The notes: generated by a model from the letters alone, not told the origin. Numbered from the stretch's first letter, positions 16,517 through 25,858 are shown. The stretch: DNA of 64,000 bases from Streptomyces sp. H27-H1 (GCF_026627445.1 NZ_JAPNLJ010000006.1:62001-126000), one strand, 5' to 3'. Numbers and translations are program-made.

Positions 16517-17965
16517 TCACTGCTGAGTACGGGGCAGGGTGCCGGATTCGCGCGGGAGCTCGTACGGCTGCCGGGCGATGACCGGGATCGCGTCCAGCCG
16601 GGCCGTGATCACGAGGGTGCCCTCCTCGATCTGGTAGTCGAGGGGGAGGCCGAGACCGCGCATCGCGGCGACCATGCCGGTGTTCGAGGCCTGGGTGACG
16701 GCGTACACGCTGTCGCATCCGGCCTCGACGGCCATCCCGATCAGCCGGCCGAGCAGCTCGGAGCCGATGCCGCGGCGCTGCCAGTCGTCCTCGATGAGCA
16801 GCGCCACCTCGGTCTCGTCGCCGTCCCAGAGCAGGTGTCCGAGGGCGACGAGCTTGCCGGAGGCGGTGGTCGCGGCGAGGGTGCGGCCGAAGCGCGGGCT
16901 CAGCAGGTGGCCGAGGTAGCGGTCGGCGTCGGCGACGGGGCCGTGGTAGCGCAGGCCGAGGGTGCGCTCCGAGCAGCGGTCGTGCATGGCGCGGGCCGAG
17001 TCCAGGTCGGAGCCGTCGGCGCGGCGGACGGTGATCTCGTTGCCCTCGGGCAGGGTCAGTACGTCCTGGCTGCGCGGGACCCGCGGCCCGAGCCGGGCGT
17101 CCAGCTCGACGAGCGCGCGGGCGCGGGCGAACTCGGACGGGGTGAAGGGCAGGTAGGGCCGCTCGATGGTGATCGCACCGCCGGACGGGTCGCGCAGCTT
17201 CATGACCGTGGCCTCCAGGACGCCTTCGACGGGCGCGTCGGCGCCGGCGTTGGGGCGCCCGGAGAGGGTGGTCGCCGGGATCGAGTGGATGGTGCAGCGG
17301 CCCAGCAGCTGGCGCAGCGCGAGCGGCAGCTCGGCGGCGTCCAGCGCGGTGCGGGTGGCCAGGCCCAGGACGCGGGTCGGGGTGTCGACCAGGTCGTGGG
17401 CGTCGGCGCGCTCGATCCAGGTGCTGTGGCCGCCGGCGCCGGCGATGGCCCGGGTGAGGTCGGCGGAGGGCAGCTGCTGCGGGGCGCGCAGCAGGAACTC
17501 GTCCACCGTGCCGCCCTCGGGGAGCGGGTGCGTCTGCAGGGTGAGGATGTCGACCCCGCTCCGGGCGAGGGCGGTGCAGAGCGCGGCGAGGCTGCCGGGC
17601 TCGTCGCGCACGGTCGTCCGCATCCGCCACAGGGCGGAGGTCAGCGCGGTGTCCGTACCGGAGGTGGAGGCCGTCTCCGTGATCGATTCCGTGCCCGTCC
17701 CCGTGGCCGTCCCCGTGGGCGCGGTGCCCGGGGGCGGCGGCGCATGGCTGTGGCGGCGCGCCCACCAGGTGTGGAACGCCGCGGTAACCAGGAGCGCGAC
17801 GGCCGAGGCGACGAGCAGGACCGGGCCTCGAGGACCGTGCACCACGAGATTGGCGATGCTGTCGGCGACCGCGACGGCGCAGAAGAGGGCGGCGAGCTCG
17901 ACGACGTCGCGGCGCCAGTGGTGGCGGTGGGGACGGTGGGCAGAGGTAGGAATACGCTCAGTCAT
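16517..17965 (-). CDS. Membrane-anchored ACT-domain/GNAT acetyltransferase
   Basis: A 482-residue protein from ATG at 17965. N-terminus: two hydrophobic helices (VVELAALFCAVAVADSIANLVV; PVLLVASAVALLVTAAF) and a Pro/Thr/Gly linker. Next an ACT-like domain (MRTTVRDEPGSLAALCTAL). The C-terminal GNAT domain begins near ITVRRADGSDLDSARAMH, with the acetyl-CoA loop EDDWQRRGIGSELLGRL. The target is unknown; the ACT domain suggests control by an amino acid. Confidence 0.85.
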   Translation of the reverse strand: MTERIPTSAHRPHRHHWRRDVVELAALFCAVAVADSIANLVVHGPRGPVLLVASAVALLVTAAFHTWWARRHSHAPPPPGTAPTGTATGTGTESITETASTSGTDTALTSALWRMRTTVRDEPGSLAALCTALARSGVDILTLQTHPLPEGGTVDEFLLRAPQQLPSADLTRAIAGAGGHSTWIERADAHDLVDTPTRVLGLATRTALDAAELPLALRQLLGRCTIHSIPATTLSGRPNAGADAPVEGVLEATVMKLRDPSGGAITIERPYLPFTPSEFARARALVELDARLGPRVPRSQDVLTLPEGNEITVRRADGSDLDSARAMHDRCSERTLGLRYHGPVADADRYLGHLLSPRFGRTLAATTASGKLVALGHLLWDGDETEVALLIEDDWQRRGIGSELLGRLIGMAVEAGCDSVYAVTQASNTGMVAAMRGLGLPLDYQIEEGTLVITARLDAIPVIARQPYELPRESGTLPRTQQ

Positions 17966-18082
17966 GCAGACCACTGTGACGCAGGGGTGTTGCGTGATCA
18001 CTAACGATCTGTGACCGGCTGGTTAAGGATCTATCTGGCCGATTTCGCCCTGTTTTCCGGCCGATTTCAGATTCCGGTCCGG

Positions 18083-18151
18083 GACCCCGGTTCCGGACCC
18101 CGGTTCCGGATCCCGGTTCCGGATCCCGCGATGTCGGATCCCACGGTGTCG
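18083..18151. repeat. Short tandem repeat: 3 x 13 bp plus two degenerate 15-bp units
   Basis: GACCCCGGTTCCG-type units at 18083-18095, 18096-18108 and 18109-18121 are followed by two diverged units (18122-18136, 18137-18151). They lie between the phosphatase stop and the acetyltransferase start, and could fold as overlapping hairpins that end transcription. Confidence 0.75.
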
Positions 18152-18200
18152 GAGGTCCGCTGCCGTGTCGGCGGCGGCCGCCGGGCCCGCCGACCGCCCC

Positions 18201-19799
18201 CTACTGTCCCACCCGTCCGGGTTGCAGGGTCCGGGAGAACAGTACGCCGCCCCCCTGGCGGCGCAGCCGGACGGTGAGCTCGCCGCCGTCCCCGTCGATC
18301 TCCACCTCCCCGTAGTACGGGGGGTTCTCGGACGGGGACATGTTCGCGAAGGGCGCCGACTGGACGTAGGCCGTCTCCGGGCCGAAGGTGGCGTCCAGCC
18401 GGCCGGCGGGGAAACCGCCCGCACCCACGGGGCCGGAGACGAACTCCCAGAAGGGTGCGAAATCGGTGAACGCGGCCCGCTCGGGCGCGTAGTGGTTCGC
18501 GGCCGTGTAGTGGACGTCGGCGGTGAGCCAGAGGGTGCCGGTGATGCGCTGGTGCTTGATGTGGCGGAGCAGCTCGGCCATCTGCAGTTCGCGCCCGAGC
18601 GGCGCGCCGGGGTCTCCCTGGGCGACGGCCTCGAAGTCCGTGGCCCCGTCGGCCACCACGATGCCCAGCGGCATGTCGGCGGCGATGACCTTCCAGGTGG
18701 CGCGGGAGCGCGACAGCTCGCGCTTGATCCAGGTCAGCTGCTCGGGGCCGAGGATGCCGACGGGGTCGTCGGTCTGGCGGCCGGGGGAGTTCGCATCGCG
18801 GTAGGTGCGCATGTCGAGGACGAACACGTCGAGCAGCGGCCCGTAGCGGATCACCCGGTACATCCGGCCCTCGGCGCGGCCGCCGCGCAGGTCGGTGACG
18901 GGGAAGTACTCGCCGAAGGCCCGGCGGGCCCGGCCGGCGAGGGTGTCGACGTCCTTCACGGTGTAGCGGGGGTCGTCGAGGATCTGGCCGGGGTACCAGT
19001 TGTTGCGCACCTCGTGGTCGTCCCACTGGGCGAGGACCGGGACCTGTGCGTTGAACTCCCGCAGGTTGCGGTCGAGCAGGTTGTAGCGGAAGTTCCCCCG
19101 GTACTCGGTGAGGGTCTCGGCGACCTTCGCCTTCTCCTCGGTGGTCACGTTGCGCCAAAGGGTTCCGTCGCGCAGCGGTACGGAGGCCTGGATCGGCCCG
19201 TCGGCGTAGATGGTGTCCCCGCTGAAGAGGAAGAAGTCGGGGTCCCGCAGCCGCATTTCGTCGAAGACGCGGTAGCCGCCGAGCTCGGGGTTGATGCCCC
19301 ATCCCTGGCCGGCGAGGTCCCCGGACCACAGGAAGCGCACGCCGCGGCGGCGGGAGGCGGGGGTGGTCCGGAAGGTGCCGTGGACCGGCTCGCCGGTGCG
19401 GCGCGGATCGTCGGGGTCGGCGAGGAGGACCCGGTAGTGGACCTGCTGTCCGGGCGGGAGTTCGCGCAGGGTGGTGGTGCCCGTGAAGTCGGTGTCCGCG
19501 CCGAGCAGTGGACCGCGGTGGCGGCGGACGGCGTAGCGGAACGATTCGCTGGGGGAGGTCTCGACGTACATCCGCGCGAGGCGGTCGGAACGCGTCCAGA
19601 CGGTGGCCGAGTGGGCGGTGATCTCGCCGGACTGGACACCCCAGAAGGCGTTCGGGCGGCCCGATCGGGCAAAGGCGGGCGCGGCCGCGTGGGCGGACGT
19701 CGTCAAGGCGCCCGACAGGACGCTGGACAGGGCGAGGCCCACCGGAACGGCGAGGGAACCGCCGAGCAGGGTCCGTCGGGTGTGCGGCAGAGGTGCCAT
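18201..19799 (-). CDS. phoD: PhoD-family alkaline phosphatase/phosphodiesterase, Tat-exported
   Basis: A 532-residue protein from ATG at 19799. The twin-arginine signal (HTRRTLLGGSLAVPVGLALS) ends near AHAAAP. An N-terminal fibronectin-like domain (GVQSGEITAHSATVWTR) precedes the PhoD metallophosphatase domain with LWSGDLAGQG, LFSGDTIYADGP, WDDHEVRNNW and LTADVHYTAANHY, the Ca/Fe-binding residues of the family. It releases phosphate from organic esters outside the cell. I see no obvious pho box in the short upstream space. Confidence 0.9.
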   Translation of the reverse strand: MAPLPHTRRTLLGGSLAVPVGLALSSVLSGALTTSAHAAAPAFARSGRPNAFWGVQSGEITAHSATVWTRSDRLARMYVETSPSESFRYAVRRHRGPLLGADTDFTGTTTLRELPPGQQVHYRVLLADPDDPRRTGEPVHGTFRTTPASRRRGVRFLWSGDLAGQGWGINPELGGYRVFDEMRLRDPDFFLFSGDTIYADGPIQASVPLRDGTLWRNVTTEEKAKVAETLTEYRGNFRYNLLDRNLREFNAQVPVLAQWDDHEVRNNWYPGQILDDPRYTVKDVDTLAGRARRAFGEYFPVTDLRGGRAEGRMYRVIRYGPLLDVFVLDMRTYRDANSPGRQTDDPVGILGPEQLTWIKRELSRSRATWKVIAADMPLGIVVADGATDFEAVAQGDPGAPLGRELQMAELLRHIKHQRITGTLWLTADVHYTAANHYAPERAAFTDFAPFWEFVSGPVGAGGFPAGRLDATFGPETAYVQSAPFANMSPSENPPYYGEVEIDGDGGELTVRLRRQGGGVLFSRTLQPGRVGQ

Positions 19800-19937
19800 C
19801 GGTGCGTCTCCAGAGGCCGGCGGGGGACGGGCCGGACCAGTGTGCCGCCGCATACCGGCCGCACACCGGACCGTCCGCGTCGCGCAGGCGAACCATGCGT
19901 GAACACTGGTGCGCACGGATGAGGGACCGTCAACTCC

Positions 19938-20777
19938 TCATCGGGACAGCCTGGTTGTGTCCAGGATGACGCGGGCGACCAGCGCTGGGTCGTCGTTCAT
20001 GGGGACGTGGCCGCAGCCGCTGAGCCTGACGAGGCGCGCGCCGGGGATGGTGTGCTTGGCGCGGACACCCTGGCGGCGCAGGAGCAGCCGGTCGCGACTG
20101 CCCCAGGCGATGGTGACCGGCAGGCCGGGCACATCCGCGGTGAACCGTACGGAACCACCCGCGGCCAGGGTCTGCTCGAAGCCGGTGGCCTCGCGCAGGG
20201 CGACGGTCTCGGCGACCACGGAGGCGGGCGAACGCCGCCCCGGGCGCGCGTAGATGCTGCCGGTGAGCGCCGTACGGCCGGCGGCGCTGCGGGCGAGGCG
20301 CTCCAGGGCGGAGTCGGGCAGCGCGGTGGCGCCGGCGCGCATCGCACGGAGCGCGGTGAAGGCGTAGCGGCGTTCGCCCTCCGACCAGAACCCGGCGGGG
20401 GAGAGGGCGGTGACCGAGCGGGCCAGACCGACGCGCCCCATCTCCAGGCCGAGCAGCCCGCCGAGGGAGTTGCCCGCGACGTGCGGCCGCTCGATGCCGA
20501 GTGCCGTGCAGAGCGCGCCCAGCGCGGGGGCGACGGTGTCGAGATCGTACGGAACGCCGTGGGGGAACGGCTCCGAGAGGCCGAAGCCGGGCAGGTCGAC
20601 GGCGATCACGTCGTACTCGGCGGCCAGGATGTCGGCCACCGGGTGCCAGGCCTGGAGGTGGTGGCCGATGCCGTGCAGCAGCAGGAGCGGCTCACCCGCG
20701 CCCTTGCGCTCGTAGGCGGCGGTGATGGTGCGCGGGCCCAGGGGCGAGTCGATCGTGAAGGAGACCGTGGCGGTCAT
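19938..20777 (-). CDS. Alpha/beta-fold hydrolase
   Basis: A 279-residue protein from ATG at 20777. Oxyanion loop LLLHGIGHHLQAW, strand DVIAVDLPGFGLSEPF, nucleophile elbow VAGNSLGGLLGLEMG, and catalytic His in LSGCGHVPMNDDP. The pattern matches the epoxide-hydrolase/haloperoxidase-like subfamily. The substrate is unknown. The frame stays open upstream through a repetitive Glu/Thr/Ala stretch (20850-21000), but the ATG at 20777 directly before MTATVSFTIDSP is the better start. Confidence 0.9.
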   Translation of the reverse strand: MTATVSFTIDSPLGPRTITAAYERKGAGEPLLLLHGIGHHLQAWHPVADILAAEYDVIAVDLPGFGLSEPFPHGVPYDLDTVAPALGALCTALGIERPHVAGNSLGGLLGLEMGRVGLARSVTALSPAGFWSEGERRYAFTALRAMRAGATALPDSALERLARSAAGRTALTGSIYARPGRRSPASVVAETVALREATGFEQTLAAGGSVRFTADVPGLPVTIAWGSRDRLLLRRQGVRAKHTIPGARLVRLSGCGHVPMNDDPALVARVILDTTRLSR

Positions 20778-21151
20778 GCTGCTCCTCGTCGGGTCGGGCG
20801 GCTTCGGCGCCTGTGTGAGACGGATTGTCAGTAGTGTCTCGCGGCCGGTTACCGCCCGGTAGTCCCCGCGGCGGGCCTTCTCCCTCGCGCCATCTTTCGC
20901 GGCATCCTTCGAGGTGTCTTCCGTGGCACTTTCCGTGGCGCCTTCCACGGTGTCTTCCGTGGTGCGCGCGAACATCCCGTGAACAGCTTGATGCATATGC
21001 CCGATCTGCCCGGCAAAGGGATGAGCATTGGTCTTGACCAAGGGGATGCGCCGTCCTATCGTCGCAGGCATAGTGCAGGAACCTTTAATAAACAAAGGCG
21101 CGGAACTGCCGCTGGAACACGGCGAGTGCAGCGATTGCAGGAGGAGTCAGG
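20778..21151. promoter_or_regulatory. Divergent promoter region with DasR/HutC-type operator
   Basis: A palindrome TTGGTC-TT-GACCAA at 21028-21041 matches the TGGTCTxGACCA form bound by DasR/HutC-type GntR regulators. It overlaps a predicted promoter for the rightward gene: -35 TTGACC (21034-21039), 17-bp spacer, -10 TATCGT (21057-21062). A second short inverted repeat CCTTT...AAAGG lies at 21082-21098. The 20850-20960 part is a degenerate run of TCTTCCGTGG-like units without visible function. Confidence 0.65.
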
Positions 21152-21910
21152 GTGGGGACCACACAGCTCGAATCGGTGCCGGAGCCGAAGTACTGGCACC
21201 TCAAGACCGTCCTCAGTGAGGCGCTCGACCAGGACTTCGCCGTGGGCGAAGTCCTGCCGAACGAGCGTGACCTCGCCGCCCGCTTCGGTGTCGCCCGGGC
21301 GACCCTGCGCCAGGCCCTGGAGCAGCTGGAGCTCGAAGGCCGCCTCCAGCGCCGCCGCGGTGTCGGCACCACCGTCGCCCCGCCGCGCGTGGGCGTCGCC
21401 GTCGGCACCGCGCAGCACAGCTGGCCCGGCGAGAGCGTCGACGGGTGGGAGCCGGTGGACGCGGCGGAAGCCGTGGTGACCCCCGCCGTCCTCAAACTCC
21501 TCGGGACCGCCGCCGGTGAGCTGGTGGTCTCCGTCCGCCGGACCCGCGTCGAGCAGGGCCAGGTCCTCGCCGCCGAGCTGCTGTACGTGCCGGCCTCCTC
21601 GGTCCCGGGCCTCTCCGCCATCGACACCCCGGCCGGTCCGGCGCGCGCCCGCGCCGTCATGCGCGAGCTCCAGAAGCTCGTCCTCGACGGGCAGGACCGC
21701 TCGGTGGAGCTCGGCTCCGCCCGCGCCGACGACGCGAAGGAACTGGACCGTCTGCCCGGCGCCCCCGTCCTGCTGGTCACCACCCGCTACTTCACGGCGG
21801 CGGGTACGGCAGCCGTCTCGGTGGCCACCTACCGGGCGGACACCTGCCGCCTGACCTTCGGCGACTCGGGCGACGTGCAGATCACCCACGACACGCGCGT
21901 GGCGTCCTGA
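21152..21910 (+). CDS. GntR-family transcriptional regulator (HutC/DasR subfamily)
   Basis: A 252-residue protein from GTG at 21152, preceded by GGAGGAG. Winged-helix domain with LPNERDLAARFGVARATLRQALEQLELEGRLQRRRGVGT, then a UTRA-type effector domain (ELVVSVRRTRVEQGQVLAAELLYVP onward) that in this subfamily usually senses sugar phosphates or amino-acid derivatives. The operator overlapping its own predicted -35 suggests negative autoregulation. Confidence 0.92.
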   Translation: MGTTQLESVPEPKYWHLKTVLSEALDQDFAVGEVLPNERDLAARFGVARATLRQALEQLELEGRLQRRRGVGTTVAPPRVGVAVGTAQHSWPGESVDGWEPVDAAEAVVTPAVLKLLGTAAGELVVSVRRTRVEQGQVLAAELLYVPASSVPGLSAIDTPAGPARARAVMRELQKLVLDGQDRSVELGSARADDAKELDRLPGAPVLLVTTRYFTAAGTAAVSVATYRADTCRLTFGDSGDVQITHDTRVAS

Positions 21911-21920
21911 CCCGCTGAAA

Positions 21921-21943
21921 GGGCCGCCGCCAAGCGGCGGCCC
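21921..21943 (+). terminator. Terminator hairpin after the GntR gene
   Basis: A perfect 9-bp stem (GGGCCGCCG with CGGCGGCCC) and a 5-base loop, 10 bp after the GntR stop. There is no T-run. Confidence 0.75.
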
Positions 21944-22649
21944 GTACGGCGGGGGCGGTGCGGTGGCGCGGCCAGGGCCTGCCCTTCGGGCCAGGACGGG
22001 CCTGTGGCGCCCGGCACCTCGCCTCACCTCGTTGTCGTCGGCTGCCGACGTTCCGCGGCGGCTTCTCCTCCGCCTTGCGATACGCCGCACAGACATCACG
22101 GGCTGAGCCAGCCGGATCTGAGGCCACTCCCTGGTACGGCGCGGGTGAGCATGGCCGCTTGCGTGCACGGCGGCGGCCGGGCTCCGGCCCCCGTTGCGGC
22201 GCGGATGATCAGGCCCACCCCGGCCCGCGCTGCGGCCGTCGGATCGCGACCCACCGTGCGGAAACCGGATCCTTCCTGCCCGCCGGACTGCCGTCGGCGT
22301 CCTCCCCGCGTGCCGTGTGGCGTCATCCTCCCGCGGCCTGCGGCGACCGTGTGCCGCATGCCCCTTCCGCCGTCTGCCCGCCGGGAGTGAGGCCGGCTTC
22401 CGTGGGGACGGGCGAACCTGCCGAGAAGGCGTCCGGCCGGGGTCCGCGGGCTCTCGCCGAGAATTCGTACAACTCTCGTCCCCGGGTCGGGCCGGATCCC
22501 CTGCCGCCCGCTGCCTTGACCGGGAAGGGGTGGGACCGGGCCCGCGCGTGGGTCCGTACCGCCGAGGAGGGGATCGGTGGCCTTCGGGTGAGCGGGTGCG
22601 CGTCCCGGAGGGACACCCGAGCCCGGGTGATCCGTACGCCGCGAGGGGA
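21944..22649. other. Gene-less stretch between GntR and ROK genes
   Basis: About 700 bases in which I see no supportable gene on either strand. The open frames are low-complexity Arg/Pro/Gly proteins without family features. The two flanking genes converge here, so no promoter is required. Confidence 0.4.
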
Positions 22650-23807
22650 TCAGCGACGCCGGGCGGTGACCGTCTTCTCCACCGCGAACAGCTCTTCCTC
22701 GACGTGGTCCAGTGCCAGCCGCAAGGCTCCCGTGGCCACCGCTGCCTCGCCCAGCAGGGACAGCGCCACCCGTGGCGGGCGCAGGCAGTACCGCTGCAGT
22801 TCCCGGCGCAGGGGATCCAGTACCCAGTCCAGCCCGGCCGCCCAGCCGCCGACCACCACCAGTTCCGGATCCATCGCCAGGACCAGCGCGGCCACGTCGT
22901 GGACCAGCCGTTGGATGAACCGGTCCACCGCGGCCACCGCCCGTACGTCGCCGCGCTTGGCCATCGCGAAGACTTCCGCCACCGCCCGCTCGTCCAGCGG
23001 GTGCAGCGGTTCGCCGGTCGTCGACAGCAGCTTCTCGGGCGTGACCTCGCGCCCCAGCAGGTGCAGTGCGCCGATCTCCCCGGCTGCCCCGCCGAACCCG
23101 CGGTGCAGACGTCCCCCGATCAGGGAGCCCGCACCGGGGCTGAGCCCGGCCATCACGAAGACCATGTCGTCGGTGTCGGTCGCGGCGCCCTTCCAGTGTT
23201 CGGCGACCGCTGCGGCGTTGGCGTCGTTCTCCACCTGTACCGGGCACCGGAACGAGCGCCTGAGGCGTTCCCCGAGCGGCAGCCCGGTCCAGCCGGGCAG
23301 GGCGGTGCCGAGCCGGACGGTGCCGTCGGCCTCTACGATTCCGGGGCTGCCCACGCCGACCGCCCGCAGGGAGTCCCGGGGTACGCCGGCCCGGCGCAGC
23401 AGGTCGGCCACGGCACCGCGGACCCGTTCGAGCCGCTCGTCGGCGGAGGCCGTCTCGGCGACCTCCTTGGTGCCGGCACCGATCACCCGGCCGTCCAGCC
23501 CGGACAGCAGCACCGCGATCCGGTGTGCGCCGATCTCCACACCGAGCAGGTGTCCCGCCTCCGCGCGGAAGCGGAACCGTCTGGCCGGGCGTCCCTGGCG
23601 CCGCGCACCCTCCTCCGCGCCCGCCTCGACGACCAGACCCGTTCCGATGAGCCCTTCGACGACCCCCTCGACGGTGGGCCGTGAGAGCCCGGTGATCCGG
23701 GTGAGGTCAGTGAGGGTCGGCGATTCGGCCGCGCGCAGTGCCCGTAGCACCACGGCGGAGTTGATCCGCCGCAGCAGTGAGGGGTCCCCGCCGGTCAGCT
23801 GCCCCAA
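22650..23807 (-). CDS. ROK-family transcriptional regulator
   Basis: A 385-residue protein from ATG at 23807. An N-terminal winged helix (LLRRINSAVVLRAL, LTDLTRITGLSRPTVEGVVEGL) precedes a ROK/sugar-kinase-like fold (VGVGSPGIVEADGTVRLG, VENDANAAAVAEHW, GGRLHRGFGGAAGEIGALHL). The CxCGxxGCxE zinc motif of sugar-kinase ROK proteins is absent: no Cys follows GEIG. It is therefore a regulator and not an enzyme. The effector is probably a sugar. Confidence 0.9.
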   Translation of the reverse strand: MGQLTGGDPSLLRRINSAVVLRALRAAESPTLTDLTRITGLSRPTVEGVVEGLIGTGLVVEAGAEEGARRQGRPARRFRFRAEAGHLLGVEIGAHRIAVLLSGLDGRVIGAGTKEVAETASADERLERVRGAVADLLRRAGVPRDSLRAVGVGSPGIVEADGTVRLGTALPGWTGLPLGERLRRSFRCPVQVENDANAAAVAEHWKGAATDTDDMVFVMAGLSPGAGSLIGGRLHRGFGGAAGEIGALHLLGREVTPEKLLSTTGEPLHPLDERAVAEVFAMAKRGDVRAVAAVDRFIQRLVHDVAALVLAMDPELVVVGGWAAGLDWVLDPLRRELQRYCLRPPRVALSLLGEAAVATGALRLALDHVEEELFAVEKTVTARRR

Positions 23808-23919
23808 CGTGTGTCCTCCCAGCTAGCGAGCTTGTCACGCGGATCGTACTGCGCACCGGGTCCGGCGGCGAGAAGCGGCCCCCCATCGGCCGGAATCCGC
23901 CCTTCCCCTCGGGCGCCGG

Positions 23920-24570
23920 TCATGCGGGAGCGACGAACCCCGACTCGTACGCGGTGATGACGGCCTGGGTCCGGTCCCGTGCGCCCAGCTTCGCCAGGAT
24001 CGCACTGACGTGGGACTTCACCGTCTCCGTGCCGACGATCAGCGCACGGGCGATTTCGATGTTGGTCAGCCCCTTCGCCACCAGCCGCAGCACGGCCTCT
24101 TCGCGCTCGGTCAGCGCCGCCCGCTTCAGTACCGTCCGAGCCTGCCGGTTGCCGTACTCGGCGGCCAGCGAGCGGACCGCCGCGGGGAAGAGCAGCGTCT
24201 CGCCCTCCGCCACCAGGCGGACCGCGTGCACGATCTCCGACGGGCGGGCCCGCTTCAGCAGGAACCCGTCCGCGCCGGCCCGCAGCGCCTGGTAGACGTA
24301 CTCGTCGTTCTCGAAGGTGGTGACCACGAGGATCTTCGGTGGCGAGTCCACGCTCCGCAGGACCGCCCGGGTCGCCTCGATCCCGTCGAGCAGCGGCATC
24401 CGCACGTCCATCGCCACGACGTCGGGGCGCAGTTGCCGCACCAGCGGGACCACCGCGGCGCCGTCGGCTGCCTCGCCGACCACCTCGATGTCGGGCTGGG
24501 CGTCGAGGACGGCGCGCAGACCCGCGCGCACCAGGGGCTCGTCATCGACGAGCAGTACGGTAACCGGCAT
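23920..24570 (-). CDS. NarL/LuxR-family response regulator
   Basis: A 216-residue protein from ATG at 24570. Receiver domain with acidic pair DD at residues 9-10, phosphoacceptor Asp55 (VAMDVRMPL), and Lys in FLLKRARP. C-terminal LuxR HTH: LTEREEAVLRLVAKGLTNIEIA, then VGTETVKSHVSAILAKLGARDR. Its start lies 4 bp past the stop of the histidine kinase gene, so the two are one operon. Confidence 0.95.
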   Translation of the reverse strand: MPVTVLLVDDEPLVRAGLRAVLDAQPDIEVVGEAADGAAVVPLVRQLRPDVVAMDVRMPLLDGIEATRAVLRSVDSPPKILVVTTFENDEYVYQALRAGADGFLLKRARPSEIVHAVRLVAEGETLLFPAAVRSLAAEYGNRQARTVLKRAALTEREEAVLRLVAKGLTNIEIARALIVGTETVKSHVSAILAKLGARDRTQAVITAYESGFVAPA

Positions 24571-24574
24571 TCCG

Positions 24575-25750
24575 TCAGCGTATTCGCTCCAGCGGAAGCC
24601 GCGCGCGCACCCTCCAACCCCCCTTGTGCGGGCCGGTCTCGGCCTCCCCGCCGAGCAGCGCGGCCCGCTCCCGCATCCCGCGCAGTCCGCTCCCACTGCC
24701 CGCCATGACCGTGGGCCGGTCCGGCAGCGGATTGGTCACCTCCAGGTCGAGCCGGTCGGCGACCATGCCGATCCGTACCCGTACCGGCACGGGACCGCAG
24801 TGTCGCAGCACATTGGTGAGCGCCTCCTGAAGGATCCGGTACCCCTCTTGGCTGACGGGGCCGGGCAACTGTTCAAGCGGGCCGGTCAGTTGTGCGTCGA
24901 CGGCGGCCCCGGAGGCGCGCGCCGACTCGAGCAGTCGGTCCGCCTCCGCCAGCGTCGGACGCTGGGAGGGCCGCTGGGCGGACTCCCGCAGGACGAGCAG
25001 TACCCGATCGAGTTCTTCCAGGGCGGCGCGGCCCGTCTCCTCGATGGCGGCCAGCGCGCGGTCGGTGAACTCGGGGTCGCCCGCGGCCCGCGCCGCCCCC
25101 GCCTGAACGACCGCCACGGTCAGCGCGTGGCCGATCGAGTCGTGCAGTTCGCGCGCGATCCGGGTGCGCTCCAGCAGTTGTTCGGTGCGCACCTCCAGAG
25201 CCGTGAGCCGTTCCGCCGCGGAGGGGCCCAGCAGCCGTCGTGCGATGGCGGTGACCATCCGGCCCAGCAGGATCACGATGACGAGCAGCAGGACCAACGG
25301 TACAGGGGCCAGCGTCCACGCGAGCCAGGCCGGGAAACCGGCGGGCACCAGGTTGTCCTGGGTGACCGTGTTGCCGAGCGCGGTCGTGACCAGTTGGACC
25401 GTCAGGACCGGGAGCCACACGCTGCAGAGCATCGTGCCGAACGAGAGGACGAGCCGTATCTCCAGCCACAGCAGCGTCCGCCAGCGGTCGCTCCACCGCT
25501 TGGAGGAGACAGTGCTGAAGCTGGGCCCCTCGGCTTCCCGGTCGTGCGGCGCGAGCAGGAACTGCGCCTGGAGCCCCTCGGCCAGCCGCATCCAGGGCAG
25601 GAGACCCAGCGGAACGACGAGGAGCAGCGGCATCCACGGTGCCGCGGGCTCTATGAACATCCACACGGCCAGCATCAGCACGGGCACGCACAGGTGCACC
25701 CAGCGTGAGTAGGTCACCGGTCGACGCGCGGCGCGGAGGAGTTGGTACAT
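24575..25750 (-). CDS. NarL-type sensor histidine kinase
   Basis: A 391-residue protein from ATG at 25750. Four hydrophobic helices occupy about the first 160 residues (WVHLCVPVLMLAVWMFI; PLLLVVPLGLLPWM; LSFGTMLCSVWLPVLTVQLV; VPLVLLLVIVILLG) with little extracellular sequence, as in sensors that monitor the membrane or a transporter. The HisKA_3 box is RELHDSIGHALTVAVVQAG, His near residue 203. The ATPase domain ends with GSGLRGMRERAALLGG. It is cotranscribed with the response regulator and divergent from the ABC transporter, the usual layout of peptide-antibiotic or cell-envelope stress modules. Confidence 0.93.
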   Translation of the reverse strand: MYQLLRAARRPVTYSRWVHLCVPVLMLAVWMFIEPAAPWMPLLLVVPLGLLPWMRLAEGLQAQFLLAPHDREAEGPSFSTVSSKRWSDRWRTLLWLEIRLVLSFGTMLCSVWLPVLTVQLVTTALGNTVTQDNLVPAGFPAWLAWTLAPVPLVLLLVIVILLGRMVTAIARRLLGPSAAERLTALEVRTEQLLERTRIARELHDSIGHALTVAVVQAGAARAAGDPEFTDRALAAIEETGRAALEELDRVLLVLRESAQRPSQRPTLAEADRLLESARASGAAVDAQLTGPLEQLPGPVSQEGYRILQEALTNVLRHCGPVPVRVRIGMVADRLDLEVTNPLPDRPTVMAGSGSGLRGMRERAALLGGEAETGPHKGGWRVRARLPLERIR

Positions 25751-25779
25751 GGGCCCATCGTTGCAGCTCACGATGGTGT

Positions 25780-25807
25780 GCCGTCTCCCCCACGTGGGGG
25801 AGACGGC
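25780..25807. promoter_or_regulatory. 28-bp perfect palindrome between two-component and ABC-transporter genes
   Basis: Bases 25780-25793 are the exact reverse complement of 25794-25807, centred on CCCAC/GTGGG with GCCGTC/GACGGC ends. It lies 30 bp upstream of the kinase start and 52 bp upstream of the ABC ATPase. A partial second half-site (GGGGGAG) recurs near 25817-25824. It is the best candidate for the response-regulator binding site. Confidence 0.75.
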
Positions 25808-25858
25808 ACCCTCGCATGGGGGAGGCGCACGGATGGGACCGACGGCGAATCTTGAGAC

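Noticed and set aside
18083..18151. CRISPR-like short repeats
   Set aside because: Units of 13-15 bp are adjacent with no spacers. No CRISPR array or cas operon is seen anywhere in the window; the Cas4-like nuclease at 62163 is a phage exonuclease.
20778..21095. Upstream extension of the alpha/beta hydrolase with a TTEDTVEGATESATEDTSK-like N-terminus
   Set aside because: The extension is repetitive, lies over the divergent promoter region, and the family normally starts near the ATG at 20777.
22323..22616. Leftward open frame of 97 codons in the GntR-ROK gap
   Set aside because: No similarity, no ribosome-binding site and unfavourable composition.
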